NCBI GenBank assembly: GCA_947487765.1
Contig: CANKXO010000001.1
Span: forward strand, 434,001-498,000
Direction: 5' to 3'
DNA length: 64,000 nucleotides
Source: an uncultured Pseudomonadales bacterium
GTDB taxonomy: Bacteria; Pseudomonadota; Gammaproteobacteria; Pseudomonadales; Cellvibrionaceae
Every line of letters begins with the position of its first letter. The first letter of the stretch is position 1. The translations under genes and the position numbers were made by a program. The notes below the pieces were generated by a model. That model was given only the letters and a program-made list of their open reading frames with translations, searched no databases and was not told the DNA's origin. Shown in pieces: positions 10,751 through 20,175 of the stretch.

Positions 10751-10782
10751 GCCACAAGGTTATATGAGTAATCTTGTGGCTC
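10751..10782. terminator. Inverted repeat between ppiB and lpxH
   Basis: A 12-bp stem with one G-T pair (arms starting AGCCACAAGG and ending CTTGTGGCT) and an 8-base loop lies in the 65-bp gap between ppiB and lpxH. There is no clean T-run on either side, so it may be a weak terminator or an RNA-processing hairpin that lowers lpxH expression relative to ppiB. Confidence 0.4.
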
Positions 10783-10791
10783 CTGCTTCAG

Positions 10792-11283
10792 TTATGCAAC
10801 AGTGACTTTTTCGATAATCACAGGATCTTTAGGGACGTCCTGGTGAAAGCCGTTAGACCCTGTAGGTACGGCCCTGATTTTATCAACTGCTTCAGTACCT
10901 TCTACAACCTTGCCGAATACACAATAACCCCAGCCTTGGGTTGTTTTGGCAGTATGATTTAAGAAATCGTTATCTTTTACATTAATAAAAAATTGAGCGC
11001 TGGCGCTGTCAGGGTCCATTGTGCGTGCCATGGCAACAGTGTAGCAGTCGTTCTTTAAGCCATTATCAGCTTCGTTGATAATAGTCTCACGAGTCTCTTT
11101 TTGCTGCATGTCAGTGTCAAAACCGCCACCTTGCACCATAAAGTTATCGATTACACGGTGAAAAATCGTACCTTCGTAAAAACCATCTTCTGCATATTGT
11201 TTGAAATTTGCCGCTGTAATAGGGGCTTTGTCAAAATCTAATTCAAGCGTGATATCGCCAAAAGTAGTGTGTAATGTAATCAT
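10792..11283 (-). CDS. ppiB: Cytoplasmic peptidyl-prolyl cis-trans isomerase B (cyclophilin)
   Basis: Cyclophilin-type protein-folding catalyst of 163 residues with no signal peptide, so cytoplasmic. Family motifs are [14 protein letters not shown] (catalytic Arg and the substrate-pocket Phe/Met/Gln), [15 protein letters not shown] and [22 protein letters not shown] sits a few bases before the ATG. It is divergent from glnS and followed by lpxH, matching the widely seen lpxH-ppiB-glnS-cysS neighbourhood. Confidence 0.96.
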   Translation of the reverse strand: MITLHTTFGDITLELDFDKAPITAANFKQYAEDGFYEGTIFHRVIDNFMVQGGGFDTDMQQKETRETIINEADNGLKNDCYTVAMARTMDPDSASAQFFINVKDNDFLNHTAKTTQGWGYCVFGKVVEGTEAVDKIRAVPTGSNGFHQDVPKDPVIIEKVTVA

Positions 11284-11375
11284 TCTAAATCCTGTCTAGT
11301 GCGAAATGTCATACAGAGCTGCCTAGCTCTTGCCTTCTAAGTTAGGCGTAAATATAAAAACTTATCATATTTGGG

Positions 11376-11404
11376 GTGTGAACCCATCTGCGGGCCGCTA
11401 TAAT
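11376..11404 (+). promoter_or_regulatory. Probable promoter of glnS
   Basis: A perfect TATAAT hexamer at 11399-11404 lies 40 bp before the glnS ATG. The -35 region is poor (GTGAAC-like around 11378-11383, spacing about 15), so this is called on the -10 alone. Confidence 0.5.
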
Positions 11405-11443
11405 ACGCTTTTTCCAACTATACCTAAAGTAGATAATCACCCT

Positions 11444-13135
11444 ATGACGGCTGATACCCAAACTGATGCTCCATCAAACGAAAAACCACTGAATTTCCTT
11501 GAACAACAGATAAAAGATGACCTTGAGACAGGCAAAAATCAACAGGTAATCACTCGTTTTCCTCCAGAGCCTAATGGCTACTTACATATAGGCCATGCGA
11601 AGTCTATTTGTTTAAATTTTGGTTTGGCTGAAACCTTTGGCGGTGTGTGCCATCTGCGTTTCGATGATACTAATCCTGCCAAAGAGGACCAAGAATACAT
11701 TGATGCCATTGTCAGGGATGTTGAATGGTTAGGTTATGAATGGGGTGGAGCAATTCGTTATGCTTCCAGTTACTTCCAGCAATTGTATGAATGGGCTGTC
11801 TATTTGATTGAGGAAGGCAAAGCCTATGTGTGTCACTTATCGGCTGAAGAAACGCGAGAGTATCGAGGAACCTTAACCGAGGCTGGTAAAGATAGTCCCT
11901 ATCGCAGTCGTTCAGTGGAAGAGAATTTGGCTGAATTTGAAAAAATGCGATTTGGTGAGTATGACGAGGGTGCTTGTATCCTTAGAGCTAAAATCGATAT
12001 GGCGAGCCCTAATATCAATATGCGCGACCCAGCTTTATACCGTATTCGCAAACAGTCGCATCATCAAACGGGTGATACCTGGTGCATTTACCCAAGTTAT
12101 GACTTTGCTCATGGTCAGGAAGATGCTATCGAAGGTATTACGCACTCTATTTGTACCTTAGAGTTTGCAGATCATCGTCCTTTATATAATTGGTTTATTG
12201 AAAATTTACCGGTACCCAGCCAGCCGCGTCAATTTGAGTTTGGGCGCTTAAATTTAAACTATACCGTGACCTCTAAGCGTAAATTGAAACAGTTAGTTGA
12301 TGAGAGCTACGTTGATGGATGGGATGACCCACGCATGCCAACTATTGCGGGGTTACGTCGACGTGGTGTCACTCCGGCAGCATTACGTAAATTTTGCGAA
12401 ATGATTGGAGTGACAAAGTCGGATGGTATTGTTGAAATGGCGATGTTGGATCACGCGATTCGCGATGACCTCGATAAAAACGCACCTCGTGCAATGTGCG
12501 TCTTAAATCCGATTAAAGTAACTCTAACGAATTATCCAGAAGGCAAAACAGAGACAATGATTGCCCCGGGGCACCCTAACCGAGATGACTTGGGCGAAAG
12601 AAAGCTGCCTTTTAGCCGAGAGATATTAATTGATGCGGCAGACTTTCGTGAGGAGGCCAATAAAAAATATAAGCGTCTGGTTATTGGTAAGCGCGTACGG
12701 TTGCGCAATGCCTATATTATTGAAGCCGATGAATGTATCAAAGATGCTGCAGGGAATATCACCGAAGTAAAGGCGCGTTATATTGAAGGTACCGTTGGCA
12801 ATGACCCTGAAGATGGCATAAAAGCCAAAGGTGTTATCCATTGGGTTGACGCCGTTAACCATGTTGCTTTTGAGGTACGCTTGTATAGTCGTCTATTCAG
12901 TGATGAAGCCCCGGATTCTGGTGATAAAAACTTTTTGGATCACATTAACCCAGAGAGCCTGACGGTTCTGCCTCATTGTGTTGGTGAAATTGGTTTGTTG
13001 GATGCTGAGGCAGAGCAGACTTATCAATTTGAAAGGGAAGGGTATTTTTGTTGTGATAGAACGTGTTGCGATAGAAAAAATAATAGCTTAGTGTTTAATC
13101 AAACGATTACGCTAAGAGATACCTTTAACGGATAA
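11444..13135 (+). CDS. glnS: Glutaminyl-tRNA synthetase
   Basis: Charges tRNA-Gln with glutamine. I start at the ATG at 11444 (563 residues, close to the 554 of E. coli) rather than at the upstream in-frame start at 11330, which would run through the promoter region. The class I signature [15 protein letters not shown] is near residue 50, and the KMSKS-type loop reads [11 protein letters not shown]. The C-terminal anticodon-binding beta-barrels are present up to [12 protein letters not shown]. cysS follows 35 bp downstream, probably co-transcribed. Confidence 0.97.
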   Translation: MTADTQTDAPSNEKPLNFLEQQIKDDLETGKNQQVITRFPPEPNGYLHIGHAKSICLNFGLAETFGGVCHLRFDDTNPAKEDQEYIDAIVRDVEWLGYEWGGAIRYASSYFQQLYEWAVYLIEEGKAYVCHLSAEETREYRGTLTEAGKDSPYRSRSVEENLAEFEKMRFGEYDEGACILRAKIDMASPNINMRDPALYRIRKQSHHQTGDTWCIYPSYDFAHGQEDAIEGITHSICTLEFADHRPLYNWFIENLPVPSQPRQFEFGRLNLNYTVTSKRKLKQLVDESYVDGWDDPRMPTIAGLRRRGVTPAALRKFCEMIGVTKSDGIVEMAMLDHAIRDDLDKNAPRAMCVLNPIKVTLTNYPEGKTETMIAPGHPNRDDLGERKLPFSREILIDAADFREEANKKYKRLVIGKRVRLRNAYIIEADECIKDAAGNITEVKARYIEGTVGNDPEDGIKAKGVIHWVDAVNHVAFEVRLYSRLFSDEAPDSGDKNFLDHINPESLTVLPHCVGEIGLLDAEAEQTYQFEREGYFCCDRTCCDRKNNSLVFNQTITLRDTFNG

Positions 13136-13170
13136 ACCAATTATTTAACGTTTTAACTATTGAGCCATTA

Positions 13171-14571
13171 ATGACATTAAAAATTTATAATACTCTTGCA
13201 CGCGATAAAGTTGATTTTAAACCCATAGAACCGAAAAAAATTCGCCTCTATGTTTGTGGAATGACGGTTTATGATTATTGCCATATCGGCCATGCCCGTG
13301 TGCTTGTATCTTTTGATGTAATTACACGCTTTTTACGGTCCCAGCAATGGGACGTAGAGTATGTAAGGAATATTACTGACATTGACGATAAAATTTTGAA
13401 TCGCGCTGATGAAAATGGCGAAGTATATACGGATTTAACCGAACGTTTTATTCATGCGATGCATGAAGATGAAGCTCAGCTGAATGTGCTTCCCCCTGAT
13501 CAAGAGCCACGGGCAACAGCACATATGGATGGGATTATTGACATGGTATCCCAGCTGATAGATAAAGATTTTGCTTATCAAGCGAATAATGGTGATATCT
13601 ATTATCGTGTTAATAAGTTTGAAAATTATGGGCAATTATCGGGAAAAAATCCTGATGAGCTGTTATCTGGTGCGCGTATCGAAATCGGTGAGGCAAAAGA
13701 AGATCCTAGAGATTTCGCACTGTGGAAAGCCGCTAAGCCTAACGAAGTGTACTGGGATTCGCCATGGGGAGCTGGCCGGCCAGGTTGGCATATTGAATGT
13801 TCTGCTATGAGCAAGTCATGCTTGGGAGCTACTTTTGATATTCATGGTGGTGGCCCAGATTTGCCATTTCCTCACCATGAAAATGAAATTGCGCAAAGCG
13901 AAGCAGCTAATGGATGTAAGTTCGTGAACTATTGGATGCACGCTGGTGCTGTTCGTGTAGATGGTGAAAAAATGTCTAAATCATTAGATAATTTTTTTAC
14001 TATTCGTGATGTGTTGAAAAAGTATCATCCGGAAGTGATACGCTTTTTGATCGTCAGCAGTCACTACCGCAGTGCGATTAATTACTCTGAAGATAATCTT
14101 ATTGAAGCCAAGTCTGGTCTTGATCGCTTTTATCAAACATTGAAGAAATGTATGCATATTGAACCAACAGCTTTGGTGTCTTTAAGTGCAAGTACTTATT
14201 ATCCTCGCTTTGTTGAGGCAATGAACGACGATTTTAATACCCGTATTGCTTTAGCCGTTATGTATGATTTAGTAAAAGAAGTGAATTCTCTCGGAGAGGG
14301 AGATGAGAACCTTACCTCTACTTTGATTGCCGAATTAAAGGCCATGGCAAATATTTTAGGTGTTTTACAGGCAGATCCTGTTGAGTTTTTGCAGGCAGGC
14401 TCCACTAATGATGGTTTGTCGGCTGATGAAATTGAAGCTTATATTGCTGAACGCCAGCAGGCAAAACTTGATAAGAATTATGCGCGTGCCGATGAAATTC
14501 GGAAGTTGCTCATTGAGCAAAAAATAGTGCTGGAAGATTCTCGAGAGGGTACAACTTGGCGCAAGGAGTAG
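13171..14571 (+). CDS. cysS: Cysteinyl-tRNA synthetase
   Basis: Charges tRNA-Cys with cysteine; 466 residues against 461 in E. coli. Visible features are the zinc ligand C29 in YVCGMTVYDYCHIGHARV, HIGH at 38-41, the second zinc region HIECSAMSKSCLG with HGGGPDLPFPHHENE, and the GEKMSKSLDNF loop. It is the second gene after glnS and is closed by a strong terminator at 14613. folD, which often follows cysS in related genomes, is not here; an ion channel gene occupies that place. Confidence 0.97.
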   Translation: MTLKIYNTLARDKVDFKPIEPKKIRLYVCGMTVYDYCHIGHARVLVSFDVITRFLRSQQWDVEYVRNITDIDDKILNRADENGEVYTDLTERFIHAMHEDEAQLNVLPPDQEPRATAHMDGIIDMVSQLIDKDFAYQANNGDIYYRVNKFENYGQLSGKNPDELLSGARIEIGEAKEDPRDFALWKAAKPNEVYWDSPWGAGRPGWHIECSAMSKSCLGATFDIHGGGPDLPFPHHENEIAQSEAANGCKFVNYWMHAGAVRVDGEKMSKSLDNFFTIRDVLKKYHPEVIRFLIVSSHYRSAINYSEDNLIEAKSGLDRFYQTLKKCMHIEPTALVSLSASTYYPRFVEAMNDDFNTRIALAVMYDLVKEVNSLGEGDENLTSTLIAELKAMANILGVLQADPVEFLQAGSTNDGLSADEIEAYIAERQQAKLDKNYARADEIRKLLIEQKIVLEDSREGTTWRKE

Positions 14572-14612
14572 CAACGTGCTGAAATAGTAAGAGAATTTAA
14601 AGGACAGTAGGT

Positions 14613-14639
14613 AAAAGGTGCGTTTATTCGCACCTTTTT
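14613..14639 (+). terminator. Rho-independent terminator after cysS
   Basis: A perfect 10-bp stem (AAAAGGTGCG / CGCACCTTTT, 14613-14622 and 14629-14638) with a 6-base loop ends in a T-run. It lies 42 bp after the cysS stop and before the channel gene. Confidence 0.9.
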
Positions 14640-14678
14640 AATAAGTAAGTCATACACAGTAAATATTTCGATTGATTT

Positions 14679-15467
14679 ATGAAAGCAAAAAATTTACAAG
14701 CGCATTTTGAAAAAATTCGTTCGAACAAGGCATTTGAGCTATTTGTTGTCGGTGTTATTATTTTTTCCGCCTTAGTTATTGGTGTGAAAACTTACCCAAT
14801 ACCTGATTCAGTATCTCAGTTAATTATCATATTGGATTGGCTTATTACGCTAATATTTTTAGTGGAAATTACTATTCGTTTTTTGGCTGAGCCGATCAAA
14901 CGTAACTTTTTTAAGAATGCTTGGAATATTTTTGATACCACTATTGTTGCGATCAGTATTATTCCTATTGAAGATAGTGAGCTGGCCGTTATTGGCCGCT
15001 TAATTCGTATCTTCCGTGTACTGCGAATGGTTTCAATCATTCCTGAGCTTAGGATGTTGCTCAATTCGTTGTTAAAAGCATTACCTAGGCTCGGTTATGT
15101 AATGCTGCTAATGTTTATTATCTTTTATATTTATGCGGCAGTGGGAACAACATTTTTTGCAGATATTAACCCTTCTTTATGGGGAGATATCGCGCATAGT
15201 TTGTTGACATTGTTTAGGGTAATGACATTTGAAGATTGGACAGATGTGATGTACGAAACAATGGAGGTTTATCCATTTAGTTGGGCTTTTTATCTGACAT
15301 TTATATTTTTCACTGCGTTTGCCTTTTTAAATATGATTATTGGTATTGTTGTCAACGTACTCGAAGAAGAGCACAGGGAGCTTGACCGAGAGCAGGGAGA
15401 GCCCACACTAAAGGAATTAGAGGCAGAGTTAAAAGAAATAAAGGCATTGCTGAAAGCTAAATCCTGA
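14679..15467 (+). CDS. Voltage-gated cation channel, one-domain NaChBac-type, with acidic filter
   Basis: Six-transmembrane inner-membrane ion channel subunit of 262 residues, expected to assemble as a tetramer. S1 to S3 cover about residues 17-97. S4 carries arginines every third position (R107, R110, R113, R116). S5 covers about 137-160, the pore loop has filter T183-F-E-D-W-T-D189, and S6 covers about 201-228. The C-terminus (229-262) is a charged coiled-coil, as in bacterial sodium channels that use it for tetramer assembly. Known bacterial Nav filters read TLESWSM or similar; the extra D186 and D189 resemble calcium-selective variants. It has its own transcription unit after the cysS terminator. 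Ion selectivity is inference. Confidence 0.87.
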   Translation: MKAKNLQAHFEKIRSNKAFELFVVGVIIFSALVIGVKTYPIPDSVSQLIIILDWLITLIFLVEITIRFLAEPIKRNFFKNAWNIFDTTIVAISIIPIEDSELAVIGRLIRIFRVLRMVSIIPELRMLLNSLLKALPRLGYVMLLMFIIFYIYAAVGTTFFADINPSLWGDIAHSLLTLFRVMTFEDWTDVMYETMEVYPFSWAFYLTFIFFTAFAFLNMIIGIVVNVLEEEHRELDREQGEPTLKELEAELKEIKALLKAKS

Positions 15468-15621
15468 CTTTTTATCCTAATTCTTGATCTTAGTGTACGT
15501 GAGTCTATTCTGAATTACCTACTGAGAAGCGATGGGTTCGATTGAAAATGCATGGGCATCCATGTACTGTAATGGGGCTACTTAAAGTATTAGATTCATT
15601 ACACATATTCATGTTACCACT

Positions 15622-16461
15622 ATGACCACACATCTATCAGAGCCTGCTTATTTTTCTCGTTCCGTATTAGCGGAAAAGCTTGATATCTCATTGAAAGAAC
15701 TGACTCAGTTGATGATTGAAGCTGGATGGATATTGCAAGAAGGTAAAGTGTGGAAATTGACTGCTAAGGGTGAATTTGAGGGCGGTATCTACCGGCAAAG
15801 CCAAAAATATGGGCAATACATTGTTTGGCCAGATACTGTGCTCTTGCACCCTATTCTCAGTGGCACAGATCAAACGTCAATCCATGTGACTCTTTTAGCT
15901 AAATCAGTGAATCTATCTGCTCGTTTATTCAATCGCCTATTAGCGGAATTAGGCTGGATTAAAGCTTTTGCTAAAGGGTGGCAACTCACTTCTTTGGGCA
16001 AGCGATACGGCGGTGTACAATGTCAGGATAATGATTCTGGTATTCCTTATGTAATGTGGCCAAGATCACTTCGTGATACGCCAGCGTTAACTCGCTCTAT
16101 TGATGCTTTTACTGATAAGGGGTCATTGGAGGTGTTGAACGGCCTCGAGGTTGAGTCATCTGCCCATGGTAAAATAGCCAATTGGCTGTATATAGCAGGG
16201 CTTACTTATAGCTACCATCGTCAGCTTTTGTTACCAGACAACACTGAGCTGAGGCCTGATTTTTATTTGCCTTCTTATCGTATTGCAATTGAATACTGGT
16301 CTGAATCATTGAAACCAGATGAATTGGCTGCTCAATTGCAAAAGCGAGAAGATTATAAAAAATTTGAAGTTCAAGTAGTAGAAATTCATAAAGATGAGCT
16401 GGGGGACCTGGATCATGAATTGTCGAGAAAGTTATTGCAGTTAGGTATCTCCGTTTATTAA
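15622..16461 (+). CDS. Duplicated winged-helix protein with PD-(D/E)XK-like C-terminal domain
   Basis: Not a gene I can name. The 279 residues contain two similar N-terminal halves (about 10-76 and 87-147). Each has a helix-turn-helix-like stretch, then GW, a W-x-LT-x-x-G beta element and a terminal WP, which looks like an internal duplication of a winged-helix or phage KilAC-like fold. The C-terminal third (about 175-279) resembles PD-(D/E)XK nuclease folds: YSYHRQLLLP, RPDFYLPSYRIAIEYW (D213, E224, with W226 where many nucleases have Lys), and later KREDYKKF. No neighbour shares its direction closely, so it may be a single transcription unit. A DNA-binding or nuclease role is inference. Confidence 0.65.
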   Translation: MTTHLSEPAYFSRSVLAEKLDISLKELTQLMIEAGWILQEGKVWKLTAKGEFEGGIYRQSQKYGQYIVWPDTVLLHPILSGTDQTSIHVTLLAKSVNLSARLFNRLLAELGWIKAFAKGWQLTSLGKRYGGVQCQDNDSGIPYVMWPRSLRDTPALTRSIDAFTDKGSLEVLNGLEVESSAHGKIANWLYIAGLTYSYHRQLLLPDNTELRPDFYLPSYRIAIEYWSESLKPDELAAQLQKREDYKKFEVQVVEIHKDELGDLDHELSRKLLQLGISVY

Positions 16462-16527
16462 GTCCCTTTTTTGAAAGAAATAGTGATTAGCCATAACATA
16501 GAAAACTTACAATAGAGGATAACAAAA

Positions 16528-17391
16528 ATGAAAGTTGCATTTATTGGCTTGGGTGTAATGGGATACCCTATGGCAGGTTTTCAACAGAAAGCGGGCCATA
16601 ATGTGTGCGTATACAATCGTACAAGTGCTAAAGCTCAAAAATGGGTTGATGAGTATGGTGGGCGCTTTGCTGAAACCCCGGCAGAAGCTAGTAAAGATGC
16701 TGATGTGGTAATGATCTGCGTTGGTAATGATAATGATGTTCGCAGCGTTGTTTATGGGGGTAATGGCATTATTTCAGGCTTAAAAGCAGGAGCCATCATT
16801 GTCGATCATACGACTACATCTCATGAATTGGCAATTGAGCTTGGCGAAAAGTGTAAAGATGCGCAATTAGAGTTTTTAGATGCTCCTGTTTCAGGTGGAC
16901 AGGCTGGAGCTGAAAATGGCGCTTTAGCAGTTATGATTGGTGGGGATAAGTCGGTGTTAGAAAAAGCGACGCTAGCAATAGAGCCTTATGCGAAAACGAT
17001 GACACATATGGGGGATACTGGTGCTGGGCAATTGACGAAAATGGTTAATCAAATCCTTATCGCAGGCGTTTTGCAGGGTGTTTCCGAAGGATTTACATTA
17101 GCTAAGAAGTCAGGGCTTGATCTACCCACTGTTATTAATGCTATTTCCGAAGGTGCAGCTGGTAGTTGGCAGTTATCAAATCGTGGTCTAAATATAGATA
17201 AAGATGTATTTGATTATGGCTTCGCTATTGATTGGATGTGTAAAGATTTAGGTTTTTGTCTGGATGCCGCTCAAAAAATAGGTTTATCTCTACCGAATAC
17301 ACAATTTGTTAATGAACGGTATGTAGAATTACAGCAGCGCGGATTGAATCGATGTGATACATCTGCATTGATTAAGCAATATGATAATTAA
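16528..17391 (+). CDS. 3-hydroxyisobutyrate dehydrogenase family NAD(P)-dependent reductase
   Basis: Beta-hydroxyacid dehydrogenase of 287 residues (the family of 3-hydroxyisobutyrate dehydrogenase and tartronate semialdehyde reductase). The Rossmann motif is IGLGVMGYPM (G7, G9, M11, G12). The substrate-binding stretch is LDAPVSGGQAGAENG with S122, and the catalytic lysine is K171 in GQLTKMVNQ. The C-terminal helical half matches the family. AGAGG at about 16515 gives a good ribosome site. No valine-degradation or glyoxylate genes are nearby, so the substrate cannot be set from context; succinic semialdehyde reductases also belong here. Confidence 0.85.
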   Translation: MKVAFIGLGVMGYPMAGFQQKAGHNVCVYNRTSAKAQKWVDEYGGRFAETPAEASKDADVVMICVGNDNDVRSVVYGGNGIISGLKAGAIIVDHTTTSHELAIELGEKCKDAQLEFLDAPVSGGQAGAENGALAVMIGGDKSVLEKATLAIEPYAKTMTHMGDTGAGQLTKMVNQILIAGVLQGVSEGFTLAKKSGLDLPTVINAISEGAAGSWQLSNRGLNIDKDVFDYGFAIDWMCKDLGFCLDAAQKIGLSLPNTQFVNERYVELQQRGLNRCDTSALIKQYDN

Positions 17392-17412
17392 CAAGGCAAT
17401 TAATTAATAAGT

Positions 17413-19236
17413 ATGTATTACGATTATTTTGGCCTAAGTGAGGCGCCATTTTCTATTGCGCCTAACCCTGACTATCTGTTTATGACAGAACGTCATCAGG
17501 AGGCTTTGGCCCATTTGTATCACAGCATAGAAAGTGATGCAGGTTTTGTATTACTGACAGGTGAGGTGGGGACAGGTAAAACCACGGTTTGTCGTAGCTT
17601 TCTTGAAAACCTGCCTGATGATACTCAAGTGGCCTTTATTCTTAACCCTTTTTTAGGGGCAAGAGAATTGTTGATGACAATATGCCAAGAGCTGAATATA
17701 GAAGGTGTACCAGATAACTCAACCCTGAGGCAATTGACTGAATCTATTTATCGCCATTTATTAGATAATCATGCCAGAGGGAAGCAAACAGTATTATTGA
17801 TTGATGAAGCTCAACATCTTCATGATAAAGTATTAGAACTTATTCGCCTGCTGACTAATTTAGAAACAGCGACGCAAAAACTACTCAAAATTATTTTAGT
17901 GGGGCAGCCTGAATTAAACACCACTTTAGAAAAACCTGAATTGATACAGCTATCCCAACGAATTATTGCGCGTTACCATATTAAGCCTTTAAGTGTTGAG
18001 GAGACAGGCGCTTATATAGATTATCGGTTGCGTATGGCCGGTTACATAAGCGAGAAGAAGATTTTCCCTAAGGCAATTGTTAAAAAAATATACAGCGTTA
18101 CTCATGGGATACCTCGGTTAATTAATGTCATTTGTGATCGTGCTTTATTAGGTACATATTCTCAAAACCGAGCAGTTGTTGATTCAAAAATTTTAAATAA
18201 GGCTATTATTGAAGTTCGTGGTGAAAATCATTTAAAGAAAACCCCTCAATGGATGTGGCTGGCTGGCGCTGCTGCTACTTTATTTCTTGGTATCTATTTA
18301 TCCATTCAGTTTCTTCCTATCTTGGAGCATCCATCAGTTATTAATGCTAACTCCTCTGATGTTGTTGAACCAGAAAAAGAATCTATTGAAAATATAGAGG
18401 TTGTCACAACAGATAGTAGTCTTGATAAAGAAAATAACATTCCTGCAGAACAGTCAGAACTTGTTGAAGAAATTGGTGGCACGAAAGAAGTTTTATCAGC
18501 GTTAGCACAATCCCAAGATAGTAAATTAGAACTATTGGCCAATAATGTCATTAATAACAGCAATGTAGATAGTAATGATGCATTGAGTAAACAAGTGAAT
18601 AATTCTAGCCCAAGCTACTATGTCAATATGGGCCGAGCAATGGCAAGCCTTTTTAATTCCGTCAAGAAAGACTCTGAACTCCTTGATCCAAAGTGTAACG
18701 AATTGATTAGTATTGGCTGGCAGTGTAGGAAGGCTCAAGCAAAAAGTTGGCAAACGTTAAAGCAATATAATCGGCCAGCCGTTATTATTCTGGCTAATTT
18801 GTCTGGTGAAACCTATTATTTGCCTGTTCTAGGGTTGACTGAGACCCATGCAGAAGTATTGACGCCTAAGGGAACTCGGTCTTTTTCTTTAGTGAGTTTA
18901 AATGGAGAGTGGACGAGAGAGTTTATTTACCTTTGGCAACCACCTAAAAACTTCGTTAATTATATCTATTTTGATTCAGATGAAAATTTGGTCGACTGGT
19001 TAGCCAATGCTTTTGCTGTCGTTGATAATCGTGATGAAGTATTGGCCAACAAAAAATTTAATAGCCTGTTGAAAAAAAGAGTGATGTTATTTCAAAGAGA
19101 AAACAGCTTAACTGAAGATGGTATTGCTGGTATCGAAACACTCTTAAAGCTAAATGAAAAGCTAGGTATCGCTGTTACATTAAGGCAGCCATTATCAGCA
19201 TCCATTGATTCTTCCACCCATTTATTGGTGAATTAG
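17413..19236 (+). CDS. gspA: General secretion pathway protein A (ExeA-like AAA ATPase)
   Basis: Inner-membrane ATPase that, with GspB/ExeB, remodels or binds peptidoglycan so that the type II secretion secretin can assemble in the outer membrane. The N-terminus MYYDYFGLSEAPFSIAPNP is typical of ExeA/MshM ATPases; Walker A is GEVGTGKTT (50-58) and Walker B is VLLIDEAQHL (about 127-136). One transmembrane helix lies at about 279-300. It is followed by an acidic linker, a C39-like region (GWQCRKAQAKSW to IYLWQPP) and a C-terminal peptidoglycan-binding segment (TEDGIAGIETLLKL). gspB follows 11 bp downstream; the rest of the gsp operon is not in the window. Confidence 0.9.
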   Translation: MYYDYFGLSEAPFSIAPNPDYLFMTERHQEALAHLYHSIESDAGFVLLTGEVGTGKTTVCRSFLENLPDDTQVAFILNPFLGARELLMTICQELNIEGVPDNSTLRQLTESIYRHLLDNHARGKQTVLLIDEAQHLHDKVLELIRLLTNLETATQKLLKIILVGQPELNTTLEKPELIQLSQRIIARYHIKPLSVEETGAYIDYRLRMAGYISEKKIFPKAIVKKIYSVTHGIPRLINVICDRALLGTYSQNRAVVDSKILNKAIIEVRGENHLKKTPQWMWLAGAAATLFLGIYLSIQFLPILEHPSVINANSSDVVEPEKESIENIEVVTTDSSLDKENNIPAEQSELVEEIGGTKEVLSALAQSQDSKLELLANNVINNSNVDSNDALSKQVNNSSPSYYVNMGRAMASLFNSVKKDSELLDPKCNELISIGWQCRKAQAKSWQTLKQYNRPAVIILANLSGETYYLPVLGLTETHAEVLTPKGTRSFSLVSLNGEWTREFIYLWQPPKNFVNYIYFDSDENLVDWLANAFAVVDNRDEVLANKKFNSLLKKRVMLFQRENSLTEDGIAGIETLLKLNEKLGIAVTLRQPLSASIDSSTHLLVN

Positions 19237-19247
19237 AGAGTATTCTT

Positions 19248-20168
19248 ATGTCTTACATTCTTGATTCGCTCAAAAAATCTGATAAAGAGCGTCAATCAAT
19301 TAATAATTCAGCTGCAATGGTGATGCGTTCGCCTGCTTTTTTAGAAAATGATAAGCGCCCTCATAATCCCTTAGTTTGGATGGTTTTGGTTGTTGTCGTT
19401 TTATCTCTTGTTATTTATTTTGGCTTTTTCCAGGAGTTTAGCAGTAATCAATTTTTTAGTAGCCAAAAAAATGAATTGTTAGTTAATAGTAAACCCATTA
19501 TTCGTAAAGAAATAGTAATTGCGCCTCCGCAAGAACAATTGTCTCAAGAAAAGCAAGAAGCTATTTTGTTGTATGAACAGGCATTACAGCAGAAGTCACA
19601 GCCTGAAATCGATTCGCTTTATAAAGAGCTTAACGATAAGGCTGTTAAAACAGAAGGCGATGTGGCAACCATCCAGCCCGAACAAGCCTTGGATGATGAA
19701 GACGATAACCCTAATAGAGTTACCAGCAGCACCGTTACTTCTCAGTCGGTTATTTCTAATATTAAACCTCATACGGTAACACCGGTATTGAAAAATGCAG
19801 TGACTGTAGTATCTGCCCCTGAAGATGAAGGCATTACATCGGTTGTATCATCTAGAACAGAGGCAGCAAATAATGTTGCTATATTAACTGAACAAAAACA
19901 AAAAAGTAATTCAAATGTGGTTATCCCGTCTATCTATGCACTTGATAGTACGGTAAAGAAAAAAATACCCTCTATAAATTATGGCGCGCATATTTATGCC
20001 ACTGATAATAAAAGTGGTTTTGTCATACTAAATGGTGCCAGACGCCGCATAGGGGATAAGCTAAGCAATGGTGTTTTTGTTGAAAAAATAGCAGAAGAAA
20101 GTGTAGTGCTTAGTTTTAATGGTACAGTTTTTTCATTGCCTGCAATGAAAAGCTGGATTGGAGAATAG
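19248..20168 (+). CDS. gspB: General secretion pathway protein B (ExeB-like)
   Basis: Partner of GspA in secretin assembly. The start MSYILDSLKKSDKERQ is the family signature, followed by one transmembrane helix (about residues 42-62), a long low-complexity periplasmic linker, and a conserved C-terminal beta domain (INYGAHIYATDNKSGFVILN to FSLPAMKSWIGE). It is 306 residues long, in the normal range. It lies 11 bp after gspA and 7 bp before the ATG of the antiporter gene, so the three may be one transcript. Confidence 0.9.
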   Translation: MSYILDSLKKSDKERQSINNSAAMVMRSPAFLENDKRPHNPLVWMVLVVVVLSLVIYFGFFQEFSSNQFFSSQKNELLVNSKPIIRKEIVIAPPQEQLSQEKQEAILLYEQALQQKSQPEIDSLYKELNDKAVKTEGDVATIQPEQALDDEDDNPNRVTSSTVTSQSVISNIKPHTVTPVLKNAVTVVSAPEDEGITSVVSSRTEAANNVAILTEQKQKSNSNVVIPSIYALDSTVKKKIPSINYGAHIYATDNKSGFVILNGARRRIGDKLSNGVFVEKIAEESVVLSFNGTVFSLPAMKSWIGE

Positions 20169-20175
20169 TATATTA

